Shown here: positions 29,098-39,205 of the stretch, in pieces | How the letters are laid out: each line of letters starts with the position of its first letter | How positions within the stretch are numbered: position 1 is the stretch's first letter | Source: Acinetobacter indicus CIP 110367 | Lineage (GTDB): Bacteria; Pseudomonadota; Gammaproteobacteria; Pseudomonadales; Moraxellaceae | Direction of reading: 5' to 3' | NCBI RefSeq assembly: GCF_000488255.1 | Contig: NZ_KI530745.1 | Location: 744,001 to 808,000 of the forward strand | Length of the DNA: 64,000 bases | Notes under the pieces: generated by a model | Database searches by the model: none | What the model was told of the DNA's origin: nothing | What the model saw: the letters and a program-made list of their open reading frames with translations, nothing else | Made by a program: the position numbers and the translations under genes

Positions 29098-30153
29098 ATG
29101 AACGTGATTTCAGTAGGTATTGTCGGCGGTACAGGTTATACAGGCGTTGAACTTTTACGTCTTTTACTACGACATCCAGAGGTACAGGTCACTGTATTAA
29201 CCTCACGTACTGAAGCTGGTCGCCGTGTCGATGATATGTTCCCAAGTCTGCGTGGTCATACCGATTTATGCTATTCAGATTTAAATATTGAAGATTTAAA
29301 ACAGTGTGATGTGGTGTTCTTTGCCACGCCGCACGGTGTTGCCATGAAACACGCGGCCGATCTGGTTGCTGCCAATGCCAAAGTGATTGATCTGGCGGCA
29401 GATTTCCGTTTACAGGATTTGGCCCAATTCGAAAAATGGTACGGCATGGAACATGCCTGCCCAGAGATTCTTAAAGATTCAGTCTATGGTTTATCTGAAC
29501 TGAACCGTGAGCAGATCAAAACTGCACAGGTGATTGGCAACCCGGGCTGTTATCCAACTACCGTGCAATTAGGTTTGGCACCATTATTAAAATCTGCTGA
29601 AACCTTGATTAAACCTGAAAGTATTATTATTGATGCCAAATCGGGCGTATCCGGCGCCGGCCGTAAAGCCAGCCTGGGCATGATTTACTCTGAAAATGCC
29701 GATAACTTCAAGGCTTATGGGGTGGCAGGTCACCGTCATCATCCGGAAATTGTGGAAGCACTGGAAAATATTTCCGGTCAAAAAGATGTGTTTAACCACA
29801 TTGTGTTTGTACCGCATTTAGTACCGATGATTCGTGGCATGCTCAGCACCATGTATATTGACCTGACCGATGCAGGTGATGCACTTGATGTACAGGCGCT
29901 ATATGAACAGTTCTATGCGCAAGAGCAGTTTGTAGATGTAATGCCGGCAGGCAGCTCACCAGAAACACGTTCAGTACGCGGTGCCAACCAGTTGCGTATT
30001 GCGCTGTACAAGCCGCAACCGAAGAAACTGGTCGTACTGGTGGCACAGGACAATCTGGTGAAAGGTGCAGCCGGTCAGGCAGTACAAAACATGAACCTGA
30101 TGTTTGGCTTTGCAGAGCAGGCTGGCCTCGAGGTGATTGGTCTATTACCATAA
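29098..30153 (+). CDS. argC: N-acetyl-gamma-glutamyl-phosphate reductase
   Basis: The 351-residue NADPH enzyme of arginine synthesis has [17 protein letters not shown] (nucleotide binding), the catalytic cysteine in [15 protein letters not shown], and the [11 protein letters not shown] and [12 protein letters not shown] blocks. A GAGGT box lies just before the ATG. It is not next to argF, as arginine genes are scattered here. Confidence 0.96.
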   Translation: MNVISVGIVGGTGYTGVELLRLLLRHPEVQVTVLTSRTEAGRRVDDMFPSLRGHTDLCYSDLNIEDLKQCDVVFFATPHGVAMKHAADLVAANAKVIDLAADFRLQDLAQFEKWYGMEHACPEILKDSVYGLSELNREQIKTAQVIGNPGCYPTTVQLGLAPLLKSAETLIKPESIIIDAKSGVSGAGRKASLGMIYSENADNFKAYGVAGHRHHPEIVEALENISGQKDVFNHIVFVPHLVPMIRGMLSTMYIDLTDAGDALDVQALYEQFYAQEQFVDVMPAGSSPETRSVRGANQLRIALYKPQPKKLVVLVAQDNLVKGAAGQAVQNMNLMFGFAEQAGLEVIGLLP

Positions 30154-30172
30154 GAAACGCTTTTCGACTTCA

Positions 30173-30202
30173 CACACATTTAGATTTCGATTTAAATGTG
30201 TG
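30173..30202 (+). terminator. Hairpin after argC
   Basis: CACACATTTA (30173-30182) pairs perfectly with TAAATGTGTG (30193-30202) across a 10-base loop. The following T tract is weak, so read-through into the next gene is likely. Confidence 0.5.
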
Positions 30203-30232
30203 GTTTGAATGCAATCAAAACAAGAGATGACG

Positions 30233-30979
30233 ATGCAGAATACGGATACCAATACCACGTCACAACCGACGCCACCGAAAAAACCTTTTATGCAAAGCAA
30301 TTTACCTCTCGTACTCGGTGCAGCTGTATTAATGTTAGGCAGCGGCTTTTTGGGCTATTCGGTGGGGCATCGTCAGGGTTTGACTGTGGTCGGTTATGAT
30401 GCCGATGCAGAGCAGCTGGTTGAAGTCGTACAGGAACAGAAAGTTCGTCTGGAAACCTTGAATAAAACCCTGAATGCAGCGGTTCAGGAGCGTGATGTAG
30501 CGGTCAGCAATGCCAATGACCTGTATGCGGCACTGAATCAGGCACGTAATGATAAAATCCAGGCCGATGGCATGGGCAATTTATACCGTGAAGTGCTGCG
30601 TGATCGGGGTGGTTTAAGTCTAACCATCCAGAATATTGGGATTAAACCTTTACCCGATAATGCCTATGAATATCAGCTCGATCTGGTGCAGATCAGCCCG
30701 AATAAGCGCCGTGCTTCAGGTAATGTTGAACTGCGTCTGATTCAGGGCACCGAGGTGCTGGTGGTGCCTATGGAAGACAATAATTTCAATTTTGATAATT
30801 ATGAGCGCCTGACCGGTCGCTGGACCATGCCAAAAGGCTTTAGTCCGCAATTTATTGAAGTGCGTTTAACTGGTAGTACCCCTGTGACCAAACGATTCAG
30901 CTGGGCACGTGGAAAAGCCACGGAAGCGCCTTCTGCCTTTATCTCTGAAATTCCGCAAGCAGAAGCCACTGCGCAATAA
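30233..30979 (+). CDS. Membrane-anchored coiled-coil protein, DUF6776-like
   Basis: The protein of about 248 residues has one N-terminal transmembrane helix (LPLVLGAAVLMLGSGFLGYSVG) after a short Thr/Pro-rich cytoplasmic tail. A coiled coil follows (LVEVVQEQKVRLETLNKTLNAAVQ region) and then a beta-rich periplasmic domain. It resembles the DUF6776 family of gamma-proteobacteria; its function is unknown. ATG 30233 is chosen because of the AAGAG just upstream, but ATGs at 30209 and 30227 are also in frame. Confidence 0.7.
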   Translation: MQNTDTNTTSQPTPPKKPFMQSNLPLVLGAAVLMLGSGFLGYSVGHRQGLTVVGYDADAEQLVEVVQEQKVRLETLNKTLNAAVQERDVAVSNANDLYAALNQARNDKIQADGMGNLYREVLRDRGGLSLTIQNIGIKPLPDNAYEYQLDLVQISPNKRRASGNVELRLIQGTEVLVVPMEDNNFNFDNYERLTGRWTMPKGFSPQFIEVRLTGSTPVTKRFSWARGKATEAPSAFISEIPQAEATAQ

Positions 30980-30997
30980 CTGTGAAATAAATCTCTT

Positions 30998-31414
30998 ATG
31001 CGAAGTAACAAACGACCAATTTGTTTAAACGAAATCAAACAGTCTTTTCAGCAGTCCGGCATGGTGGACTGGCATTTTAATCCGCGTTTAAGTACGGATG
31101 AGCCGAATGAGCATGAGGACGGAGACATTGCCGTACAGACGGCGCCGCCTGAATTAAAGCGTCCACCACTATACGCTGTCGTTTTATTGAACGATGACTA
31201 CACCCCAATGGACTTTGTAATTGAAATTTTACAACAATACTTTGCAATGAATCTTGACCAAGCGACTCAAGTAATGCTAACTGTACATTACGAAGGAAAA
31301 GGTATTGCAGGGGTTTATCCGCGAGACATCGCAGAGACCAAAGCAAACCAAGTCAATAATTACGCTCGATCTCAAGGTCATCCATTACTTTGTCAGATTG
31401 AGCCTAAAAACTAA
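30998..31414 (+). CDS. clpS: ClpS adaptor
   Basis: The adaptor delivers N-degron substrates to ClpAP. The core is complete: [20 protein letters not shown] with the binding Asn-Asp-Asp residues, then [37 protein letters not shown]. The frame is open from 30998 (138 residues). ATG 31061 ([10 protein letters not shown], 117 residues) is a plausible alternative and nearer the usual length. Neither start has a clear box. clpA follows after nine bases. Confidence 0.92.
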   Translation: MRSNKRPICLNEIKQSFQQSGMVDWHFNPRLSTDEPNEHEDGDIAVQTAPPELKRPPLYAVVLLNDDYTPMDFVIEILQQYFAMNLDQATQVMLTVHYEGKGIAGVYPRDIAETKANQVNNYARSQGHPLLCQIEPKN

Positions 31415-31423
31415 GGGGGTTAC

Positions 31424-33700
31424 ATGCTCAGTCGTCAATTAGAAGTATCATTACGTTTGGCTGTTAGCATGGCTCGTCAAAAGAGACATGAGTTTCTGAC
31501 GGTAGAACATTTATTATTGGCTTTGCTCGACAATGATTCTGCAGTAAATGCGCTAAAAGCATGCGGGGCAGATATTATTGTGCTGCGCAAAGAACTTGAA
31601 GAATATGTAGAACAACATACCCCTAAACTCGGTGAAAACAGCGATCAGGCACCGCATCCAACGGAAAGCTTTGACCGTATTTTGCAACGAGCAATTTTCC
31701 ATGTGCAATCCAGTGGTGGTGATCGCACAGTCGAAGGCGCAGATATTCTGGTTGCGATGTATTCGGAACGGGATTCTTTTGCCGTATATCTATTAAAACG
31801 CCATCAAATTAACCGTTTAACCTTAACTCAGTATCTTTCTCATGGTACGCGTAAAGAAGAATCGCAAGCCGAAGAAGAAATTGAAGAACTCGATGGGGAA
31901 AGCTCAACTTCGGCCAATAGCGGTCCGCTGGAGCTGTATACCACCAACCTCAACAATGAAGCGGTGAAGGGCAAAACTGACCCACTGATTGGCCGTGAAA
32001 AAGAAATTGAACGCGCCGCGCAAATCTTATGTCGCCGTCGCAAAAACAACCCGCTGCTGGTCGGTGATCCGGGGGTGGGTAAAACCTCAATTGCCGAAGG
32101 TCTGGCCTGGTTAATCGTGAATGGTAAAGCGCCAAAACCACTGCTCAATTCAGAAATTTACAGTCTGGATATTGGTGCCTTGGTGGCCGGAACCAAATAC
32201 CGCGGTGATTTTGAAAAACGCCTGAAACAGCTGTTAAATGCGTTAAAGAAAAAGCCGGAAGCGATTTTATTTATTGATGAAATCCACATGATTATTGGTG
32301 CCGGTTCCAGCATGGGCAGCACCATGGATGCCTCGAACCTGATTAAACCGGCGCTAGCCAATGGCACTTTGCGTTGTATCGGTTCGACCACGTTCCAGGA
32401 ATATCGTCAGGTCTTTGAGAAAGATCATGCCTTGTCGCGTCGTTTCCAGAAAATTGATGTCAATGAGCCATCAATTCCTGAAACCATTGATATTTTACGT
32501 GGCCTGAAATCAAAATTTGAAGATTTCCACCATGTCCAATATGATGATAAAGCACTGGTTTCTGCGGTTGAGTTGTCATCTAAATACATTAATGACCGTT
32601 TCTTGCCAGACAAGGCCATTGACGTGATTGATGAAGCCGGTGCACAGCGCCGTCTGAAAGATGAACAGGAAGATCGTCTGATTACCGTGGAAAATATCGA
32701 AGATATTGTGGCGAAAATTGCCCGTATTCCACCGAAAACGGTGTCTAAAGATGACAAGACTGTGCTTGAGCATCTGGAACGTGATCTGAAACGTGTGGTG
32801 TTCGGTCAGGATGAAGCGATTGAAGCGTTAGCATCTGCCATCAAACTGTCACGCGCCGGTTTGAAATCGCCTGATAAACCAGTGGGTAGTTTTGTATTTG
32901 CCGGCCCGACCGGGGTGGGTAAAACTGAAGTCACCAAGCAGCTGGCCAAATTGCTGGGTGTCGAGCTGGTCCGCTTCGATATGTCGGAGTACATGGAACG
33001 CCACGCGGTGTCCCGTTTAATTGGTGCGCCGCCGGGCTATGTCGGTTTTGATCAGGGTGGTTTGCTCACCGATGCGATTCATAAAAATCCGCATTGTGTG
33101 CTGCTACTCGATGAAATTGAAAAAGCCCATCCGGATGTGTTTAACCTGTTGCTGCAAATTATGGATCATGGCTCATTGACCGATAATAACGGGCGTAAGT
33201 CAGACTTCCGTAATGTGGTGCTGGTACTGACCACCAATATTGGTGCAGAAAGTATTTCTCGTGTCAGCATTGGCTTTATGGAACAGGACAACAGTAATGA
33301 CAACCAGGAAGCAATGAAAAAGGCCTTCTCGCCTGAGTTCCGTAACCGTCTGGACAGCGTGATTCAGTTTAAAGCCTTGCCGACCAGCGTGATTGAAAGC
33401 GTGGTCGACAAGTTCCTGACTGAACTGCAAGCCCAGCTGGATGAGAAAAAAGTCATTCTTGAAGTAGATCAGGATGCACGTGAATGGATGGCTGAACATG
33501 GCTATGACCGTTTAATGGGTGCACGTCCAATGCAGCGCTTAATTCAGGAACACCTGAAGAAACCACTGGCAGAGATGATCCTGTTTGGTGAGCTGGCGGA
33601 ACATGGCGGCAATGTAGCTGTATCGGTCAAGAAAGAAAACGGTAAAGCCACCGGTTTGAAACTCGAAGTATTTGAAGATCAAACCGCTGAACCGGCTTAA
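31424..33700 (+). CDS. clpA: ATP-dependent Clp protease ATP-binding subunit ClpA
   Basis: The 758-residue AAA+ unfoldase has an N-terminal Clp_N double repeat (residues 1-145) and two ATPase modules. D1 has Walker A GDPGVGKT and Walker B LFIDEIH. D2 has Walker A GPTGVGKT and Walker B LLLDEIEKAHPDVFNLLLQ. No long middle domain is present, which separates it from ClpB. It is encoded directly after clpS and should work with ClpP. Confidence 0.97.
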   Translation: MLSRQLEVSLRLAVSMARQKRHEFLTVEHLLLALLDNDSAVNALKACGADIIVLRKELEEYVEQHTPKLGENSDQAPHPTESFDRILQRAIFHVQSSGGDRTVEGADILVAMYSERDSFAVYLLKRHQINRLTLTQYLSHGTRKEESQAEEEIEELDGESSTSANSGPLELYTTNLNNEAVKGKTDPLIGREKEIERAAQILCRRRKNNPLLVGDPGVGKTSIAEGLAWLIVNGKAPKPLLNSEIYSLDIGALVAGTKYRGDFEKRLKQLLNALKKKPEAILFIDEIHMIIGAGSSMGSTMDASNLIKPALANGTLRCIGSTTFQEYRQVFEKDHALSRRFQKIDVNEPSIPETIDILRGLKSKFEDFHHVQYDDKALVSAVELSSKYINDRFLPDKAIDVIDEAGAQRRLKDEQEDRLITVENIEDIVAKIARIPPKTVSKDDKTVLEHLERDLKRVVFGQDEAIEALASAIKLSRAGLKSPDKPVGSFVFAGPTGVGKTEVTKQLAKLLGVELVRFDMSEYMERHAVSRLIGAPPGYVGFDQGGLLTDAIHKNPHCVLLLDEIEKAHPDVFNLLLQIMDHGSLTDNNGRKSDFRNVVLVLTTNIGAESISRVSIGFMEQDNSNDNQEAMKKAFSPEFRNRLDSVIQFKALPTSVIESVVDKFLTELQAQLDEKKVILEVDQDAREWMAEHGYDRLMGARPMQRLIQEHLKKPLAEMILFGELAEHGGNVAVSVKKENGKATGLKLEVFEDQTAEPA

Positions 33701-33716
33701 TCCTGTACTTGAATAT

Positions 33717-33742
33717 AAAAGCCCGTGTACGCACGGGCTTTT
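33717..33742 (+). terminator. Terminator after clpA
   Basis: AAAAGCCCGTG (33717-33727) pairs with CACGGGCTTTT (33732-33742) around TACG. It lies 17 bases after the clpA stop. Confidence 0.9.
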
Positions 33743-33811
33743 GTTTGCTTAAGGCTTACCTTTTTTGCCTTTCTATTGGAAAGCTGCGCGTCACTTGTAT
33801 TGTGAGTTTTT

Positions 33812-34165
33812 ATGGATTTTTCTATCACTAAAATTCTGACCACGGTTTGTCTGTTCTTGGTGACGGCGGTGGCGGAAATTTTGGGCTGTTACTTTCCTTA
33901 TTTAATTTTGAATCAGGGGAAATCACATTGGCTCTGGTTGCCTACGGTATTGGCTCTAGCGGTATTTGTCTGGCTGTTAACCTTGCATCCGGCAGCATCA
34001 GGGCGAATTTACGCCGCTTATGGTGGAATTTACATTTTTACCGCGCTGATGTGGCTGAAATTTGTCGATCAAGTCAGTTTAAGTCGTTGGGATCTGCTGG
34101 GTGGTCTGGTGGTGATGTGCGGCGCGCTGATTATTATTTTGCAGCCACAAGGCCTGGTGCGTTAA
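33812..34165 (+). CDS. ynfA: YnfA-family small membrane protein (UPF0060)
   Basis: The 117-residue, four-helix membrane protein matches the YnfA family: the AVAEILGCYFPYL segment, then ASGRIYAAYGGIYIFTALMWL and the C-terminal DLLGGLVVMCGALIIILQP. The family is related to SMR-type efflux proteins and has been linked to drug export in some bacteria. Function here is unproved. Confidence 0.92.
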   Translation: MDFSITKILTTVCLFLVTAVAEILGCYFPYLILNQGKSHWLWLPTVLALAVFVWLLTLHPAASGRIYAAYGGIYIFTALMWLKFVDQVSLSRWDLLGGLVVMCGALIIILQPQGLVR

Positions 34166-34202
34166 TTTTTCTATTGTCATTGTGGGCTGAAAATGGGAAT
34201 TT

Positions 34203-34228
34203 ACTGCGGCAGGATTTACTACCGCAGT
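34203..34228. terminator. Hairpin between ynfA and the convergent secreted-protein gene
   Basis: ACTGCGG (34203-34209) pairs with CCGCAGT (34222-34228). There is no strong T run on either side, so this is only a possible terminator. Confidence 0.4.
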
Positions 34229-34248
34229 TAGTGAGTAATCGGGTTGGT

Positions 34249-34722
34249 TTAGAATTGACATTCCGAATTTTTTAGCTGTAACTGATACTGCTGCTGCGCC
34301 GAGCTTAACTGCAGCTCAATCCGGTAGGGATTGACGCGTTGGAACTGATGCTCAAAAATCATCTCGCAATTCTGCAGTAAATTCTTTTTCATGATTTTTT
34401 TCACTTCGCTATGGCCAACATCCTGAGCAAACTGCTCGAAATCCGGGCTGCTAATCAAACCTTTCACTTCAACTCGGTCTGCAAATAGCTGCATCTGTTC
34501 AATAATCGTATTCTGATCGACCTGATACGGCAGGGTGCGTGAATCTTCCACACTAATAATATTCAGAATTTCATTAAGTCCGGTCGTATTCTTGATTTTG
34601 TACTCGGCATCAATGATCTGTTTTTGTTGCAGATACTGGTCCAGTTCACTGGCATGGCTGGTGAATGAAAGGGCACTGAGTCCGAGGGCTAAAACTGTCG
34701 ACAAATAGATTTTATTGTTCAT
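34249..34722 (-). CDS. Secreted hypothetical protein
   Basis: The 157-residue protein has a clear signal peptide (MNNKIYLSTVLALGLSALSF then TSHASE, cleavage after SHA). The mature part is soluble with two cysteines (QNCEMI and SECQF) that could form a disulfide. I do not recognise a family. ATG 34722 is chosen over one nine bases upstream because it begins the usual positively charged signal. Confidence 0.65.
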   Translation of the reverse strand: MNNKIYLSTVLALGLSALSFTSHASELDQYLQQKQIIDAEYKIKNTTGLNEILNIISVEDSRTLPYQVDQNTIIEQMQLFADRVEVKGLISSPDFEQFAQDVGHSEVKKIMKKNLLQNCEMIFEHQFQRVNPYRIELQLSSAQQQYQLQLKNSECQF

Positions 34723-35041
34723 TCGAGTCACACATTATGAGCTGTATTCTAGACATTTATATCAACATGAATAGGGCGGATAAGCAACCATCCGATCTGG
34801 CTTTATCTCTATAAATTTAAGAAATATATAATCTATTTATCTATAAATTATTGTGTTTAAAGACTTTTTAACTAAAAAATTGATCAAAAATTACATTTTA
34901 TTTTTTGTGTGAAGTTTCCATTAAAAGTTATATTAGCAACGTGCTTATGCTGTATTTAAGCAAAAATATCTCCTTATGTGGCAAGAGCTTATCGCCTATA
35001 CATGAGAAATTTCAATAAATTAAAAATGAGGAAGATAAACC
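34723..35041. other. AT-rich intergenic region before the broken MFS gene
   Basis: Probable divergent promoters. No open frame with a ribosome binding site is visible apart from GAGGAAG at 35028-35034, which serves the MFS gene. Confidence 0.4.
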
Positions 35042-36334
35042 TTGAGCCAAGCTTAAACCAAACAGGAAAAAGCCAGTCGAATTAAGGGAATTATCGGGGC
35101 GGCCTCGGGCAACCTCGTCGAATGGTTCGATTTCTATATCTATGCTGTATTTGCGGTTTACTTTACCCAAGCGCTGACTGCACCGAACATGGATAGTTCT
35201 ACCTAGGCCATTTATGTCTGGGGGGTATTTGCGGCAAGCTTCTTTATGCGTCCGATTGGCAGCTGGCTGTTTGGACGTATTGCCGATAAACATGGCCGTA
35301 AAAAGTCCATGGTGATTTCCATCTGCCTAATGGCCTTCAGTTCCTTTCTGTTTGCTGCATTGCCGACTTATGAGCAAGTCGGGATGGCGGCACCGTTCCT
35401 GCTGTTGCTGGTGCGTTTGTTACAAGGCTTGTCGGTTGGCGGGGAATATGGTGCGGTTGCCACCTATATGAGTGAGCTGGGTTTAAAAGGTCAGCGCGGC
35501 TTTTTTGCCTCGTTCTAATATGTGACTTTAACCGGCGGACAGTTACTGGCCAGCTTGCTGGGTGTAATTTTCCTGAGTTTTATGACCGAGCAGCAGTTAC
35601 AGGATGGCGGCTGGCGTATTCCGTTTGTGATTGGTGGTCTGGCTGCCATTGCCTCACTGCTGGCACGAAGCCGTCTGGAAGAAACGTTGTCACATGAAGA
35701 CAGCGATAAAGAAGAGTCGGGCAGCTTAAAAGAGCTGTTTAAAAATCACTGGAAAACTTTCTTGCTGGTGGTGGGCTATACCTCGGCGGGTTCACTTAGT
35801 TTCTATGTGATTACGGTTTATTCCAAAACCTATCTGACCAATATCGGCATTGATTCGCAGACGGTCGGGCTAATCATGACGGGCTGTATTTTTATTCTGA
35901 TGGTGGCGCAGCCATTCTTCGGGATTTTATCAGACAGGATTGGTCGCAGAAATTCGATGCTGCTGTTTAGTGGTCTGATGGCGATTGCCATTTATCCTGT
36001 TATGGCAATCGGGATGCGTGCCTTTAGTGATTCACCCATGATGGTGGCCTTGCTGTTGATTTTCCTGATGATGCTGTTAAGTCTGTATACCTCGATCAGT
36101 GGAATTGTAAAAGCGGAAATGTTCCCGCCGCATGTGCGTGCACTCGGTGTTGGTTTCTCTTATGCGGTTGGTAATGCAGTATTTGGCGGCTCAGCCCCTT
36201 CAGTGGCTTTACAGTTTAAATCAGCCGGTATTGAAAACAGTTTCTTTATCTATGTGATTGTGATGCTGGTGATCTGTTTCTTCTATAGTCTGCAAATTCC
36301 TCGTGAAGCGCGCTATTTAAAAGATGATCATTAA
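35042..36334 (+). pseudogene. MHS-family MFS transporter (alpha-ketoglutarate permease type), three in-frame stops
   Basis: The 431-codon frame runs from TTG 35042 (GAGGAAG 7 bases upstream) to 36334 without any frameshift. It encodes a KgtP-like permease: [52 protein letters not shown] and the C-terminal helices are all present. The frame contains TAA at 35054-35056, TAG at 35204-35206 and TAA at 35516-35518. Each replaces an expected glutamine (SQA-Q-TKQ, SST-Q-AIYVWG, ASF-Q-YVTLTGGQ). A single C to T change would explain each. Function as a single protein is lost unless stops are suppressed. The downstream 271 codons stay fully open. Confidence 0.85.
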
Positions 36335-36365
36335 TCCGGATCATGACTTGATCAAAACGAAAAAA

Positions 36366-36391
36366 GCACCGGGAATGAACGGTGCTTTTTT
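36366..36391. terminator. Bidirectional terminator between the MFS pseudogene and argF
   Basis: GCACCG (36366-36371) pairs with CGGTGC (36380-36385), with A and T runs on either side. It can serve both converging units. Confidence 0.85.
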
Positions 36392-36410
36392 ATCTTGATG
36401 CGGTTAGCAA

Positions 36411-37325
36411 TTATTTTAAATGCTCGTTGATCAGGAATTCCATTAGGGCTTTTTGTGCGTGTAGACGGTTTTCCGCTTCATCCCAAACCACAGAATTTTT
36501 ATGATCCAGCATATTTTCTGAAATTTCTTCACCGCGGTGTGCAGGCAGGCAGTGCATGAATAGACAATCTGGATGCGCTAGATCCATGAGGCGTTCATTA
36601 ACCTGATAGTTGGCAAATGCCTGTTCACGGATTTTCTGTTCTTCTTCTTGACCCATGCTGGCCCACACGTCGGTCACGATTAAATCGGCATTGACTGCGG
36701 CATCTTCAGCAGAATCGACCAGTTCAACACAGTGAGCAAATTCAGACAGGAATTTTTCTTGTGGCTCATAACCTTTAGGTGCGGCCACTTTCAGCTTGAA
36801 GCCCCACATGTGTGCCGCTTCAATATACGAGTTACACATGTTGTTGCCATCACCAATCCAGGCCACGGTTTTGCCTTCGATTGGACCGCGATGCTCAAGG
36901 AAGGTTTGCATATCGGCCAGTAATTGACATGGATGATGATCGTCAGTTAAGGCATTAATCACCGGCACTTTGGAATAAGAAGCAAAACGCTCCACAATGT
37001 CATGTCCAAAGGTGCGAATCATGACAATATCCAGCATGCTTGAAATCACGCGTGCTGAATCTTCAATAGGCTCACCACGACCTAACTGGGTGTCGCGTGG
37101 AGATAAGAAAATTGCGCTACCACCAAACTGATTCATACCAGCTTCAAACGATACACGGGTACGGGTACTCGACTTCTCAAAAATCATGCCCAAAACTTTA
37201 CCAATAAAAGGTTGGAAAACTTCATGCTGATGCTGCTTGCGTTTAAGTTCAATTGCGCGTTGCAAAATCTGGTTAAGTTCTAAAGTCGACAGGTCGCGTA
37301 AAGTGAGAAAGTGACGTAGAGCCAT
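36411..37325 (-). CDS. argF: Ornithine carbamoyltransferase
   Basis: The 304-residue anabolic enzyme makes citrulline from ornithine and carbamoyl phosphate. Motifs: [13 protein letters not shown] (carbamoyl-phosphate site), [13 protein letters not shown], and [11 protein letters not shown] with the ornithine-binding Cys. It begins [13 protein letters not shown]. It is single and unlinked to arc genes, so a biosynthetic role is likely. Confidence 0.96.
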   Translation of the reverse strand: MALRHFLTLRDLSTLELNQILQRAIELKRKQHQHEVFQPFIGKVLGMIFEKSSTRTRVSFEAGMNQFGGSAIFLSPRDTQLGRGEPIEDSARVISSMLDIVMIRTFGHDIVERFASYSKVPVINALTDDHHPCQLLADMQTFLEHRGPIEGKTVAWIGDGNNMCNSYIEAAHMWGFKLKVAAPKGYEPQEKFLSEFAHCVELVDSAEDAAVNADLIVTDVWASMGQEEEQKIREQAFANYQVNERLMDLAHPDCLFMHCLPAHRGEEISENMLDHKNSVVWDEAENRLHAQKALMEFLINEHLK

Positions 37326-37439
37326 TCGTTACTCCACAATAATTGCTGAAATTGAAATCAAAACAACAATTAGTTGTTGGTTGGTTAAATAAAACAGGGA
37401 ATCGGCTAATATACTATATTGAATCGAAATTGCAAAAAA

Positions 37440-38090
37440 CTAGACGATTTGGTGACCTTGCAGAAAGTGATCGACACAGTAATGAATATAGTCATCTGTG
37501 GTTTGCGGGTCATCCTGAACAGGCAAGCCCATTAAAATCCGCCATTCCAGATTACGCAGAATGCCAAAGAACAGCTGCGCTGAATAAAGTGAATTCTCAC
37601 AGCGAATCAGACCCTGGGCGGCGGCATGATCCAGCGCATGTGCAATGGAAGTTTGCAAATGCTTGGGGCCTTGTTCATAGATATAACGCGCCAGTTCCAC
37701 ATTGTGCTGGGTGCGCTCCAAAATTAACCTTAAAAAGGCAGAATTGGCCGGCACACTTAAATGGTTTTTAAAATTATCTAGTGTATGAATTAAATAAGCC
37801 CGTAAATCACCCTCAAAAGATTCAAAGGGTAAGCAAATGTCTTTAAAGAACTTTTCCGCACGATAATCACAAATGGCGGTAAACAGGCATTCTTTATTGC
37901 CAAAATATTTATAGATAAAGGCCTTGGAACCACCGGCATGATGCACGATATCATCCAGCGAGACAGCATCGTAGCCATGTTCCAGAAACAGGTCATTGGC
38001 GCTCAATAATAAAGCCAGACAGCGTTCATGCCCACGCTTGGTCGGAGGGACATCTTTGCTAAAGGGTTCTAACTGAGCCAAATCATGCAT
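37440..38090 (-). CDS. TetR/AcrR-family regulator
   Basis: The 216-residue protein has an N-terminal helix-turn-helix (ANDLFLEHGYDAVSLDDIVHHAGGSKAFIYKYFGNKECLF) and a helical ligand domain. I start at ATG 38090 (MHDLAQLEP); an upstream in-frame ATG would add 23 residues. It is divergent from prpB with 226 bases between, so it may control the 2-methylcitrate genes, which more often have a GntR or sigma-54 regulator. That role is inference. Confidence 0.88.
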   Translation of the reverse strand: MHDLAQLEPFSKDVPPTKRGHERCLALLLSANDLFLEHGYDAVSLDDIVHHAGGSKAFIYKYFGNKECLFTAICDYRAEKFFKDICLPFESFEGDLRAYLIHTLDNFKNHLSVPANSAFLRLILERTQHNVELARYIYEQGPKHLQTSIAHALDHAAAQGLIRCENSLYSAQLFFGILRNLEWRILMGLPVQDDPQTTDDYIHYCVDHFLQGHQIV

Positions 38091-38316
38091 AATCAGGGAG
38101 CAGGCCGCCAATTGGTAAGGAATAAATATAATTGTAGCAAATATATGACCGCTTGGCATGGAATAGCGTAGACGGAAATGTATTGACTTTTTTCTTACAG
38201 ATTTACTTGAATATTTGACTAAAGTTTTAGGGACTTTATTCTAATTGGTCATGGTTTAGGCAAAGATTCTGAGTATACTCAAGCCTCAATAATTAGAAAC
38301 TACTGTGGAAAGGACG

Positions 38317-39201
38317 ATGACAGAACAAACATCTGCAGGCTTAAGATTCAGACAGGCGCTGGACACGGAAAAGCCCTTACAAATTATCGGTACAGTCAAT
38401 GCCTATGCAGCCATGATGGCAAAACAGGTCGGCTATAAAGCCATTTATGTATCGGGTGCAGGTGTCGCCAATTATTCCTACGGTTTGCCGGATTTGGGCA
38501 TGACCAGCCTCGATAATGTCCTGGAAGATGTACGCCGTATTACAGAACGTGTCGATACACCTGTGCTGGTGGATATTGATACCGGCTGGGGCGGTGCATT
38601 TAATATTGGCCGTACCATCAAGCAAATGATTGCAGCAGGTGCTGCTGCGGTGCATATTGAAGATCAGGTGGCGCAAAAACGCTGTGGCCATCGCCCGAAC
38701 AAGGAAATTGTGACCCAGCAGGAAATGGTGGATCGTATTAAAGCGGCAGTCGATGCCAAAACTGATCCCAACTTTGTGGTGATGGCGCGTACCGATGCCT
38801 TGCAAAAAGAAGGTTTGCAGGCGGTTATTGACCGGGCCTGTGCCTGTGTCGAGGCAGGTGCAGATGCCATTTTTGCAGAAGCCATGACCGACATTACCAT
38901 GTACAAAACTGTTTGTGATGCAGTCGGTGTACCGGTACTGGCCAACATTACCGAATTTGGTGATACGCCGTATTACACCACTGATGAACTAGCTGAGCAG
39001 GGCGTGCGTATGGTGTTATATCCATTGTCGGCAACACGTGCAATGCAAAAAGCAGCGCTGGAAGTGATGCAGTCGATTCGTGAGCATGGCACACAAACCC
39101 ATGTGCTGGATAAAATGCAGCAACGCAAAGAATTATATGAATTTTTAGATTACCACACCTTTGAAAACACATTAGATAAACTGTTCAAGCAGGAGAATTA
39201 A
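38317..39201 (+). CDS. prpB: 2-methylisocitrate lyase
   Basis: The 294-residue isocitrate-lyase superfamily enzyme cleaves 2-methylisocitrate to pyruvate and succinate in propionate breakdown. Landmarks are [25 protein letters not shown] (metal site), [15 protein letters not shown] with the catalytic Cys-Gly-His, and ARTDAL. AAAGGA lies 3-8 bases before ATG 38317. prpC follows after four bases. Confidence 0.95.
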   Translation: MTEQTSAGLRFRQALDTEKPLQIIGTVNAYAAMMAKQVGYKAIYVSGAGVANYSYGLPDLGMTSLDNVLEDVRRITERVDTPVLVDIDTGWGGAFNIGRTIKQMIAAGAAAVHIEDQVAQKRCGHRPNKEIVTQQEMVDRIKAAVDAKTDPNFVVMARTDALQKEGLQAVIDRACACVEAGADAIFAEAMTDITMYKTVCDAVGVPVLANITEFGDTPYYTTDELAEQGVRMVLYPLSATRAMQKAALEVMQSIREHGTQTHVLDKMQQRKELYEFLDYHTFENTLDKLFKQEN

Positions 39202-39205
39202 AACA

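Noticed and set aside
35042..36334. Genetic-code change in which TAA and TAG mean glutamine
   Set aside because: Most genes in the window end in TAA or TAG at the expected family length, so a global reassignment is impossible. Only suppression or pseudogene decay remains.
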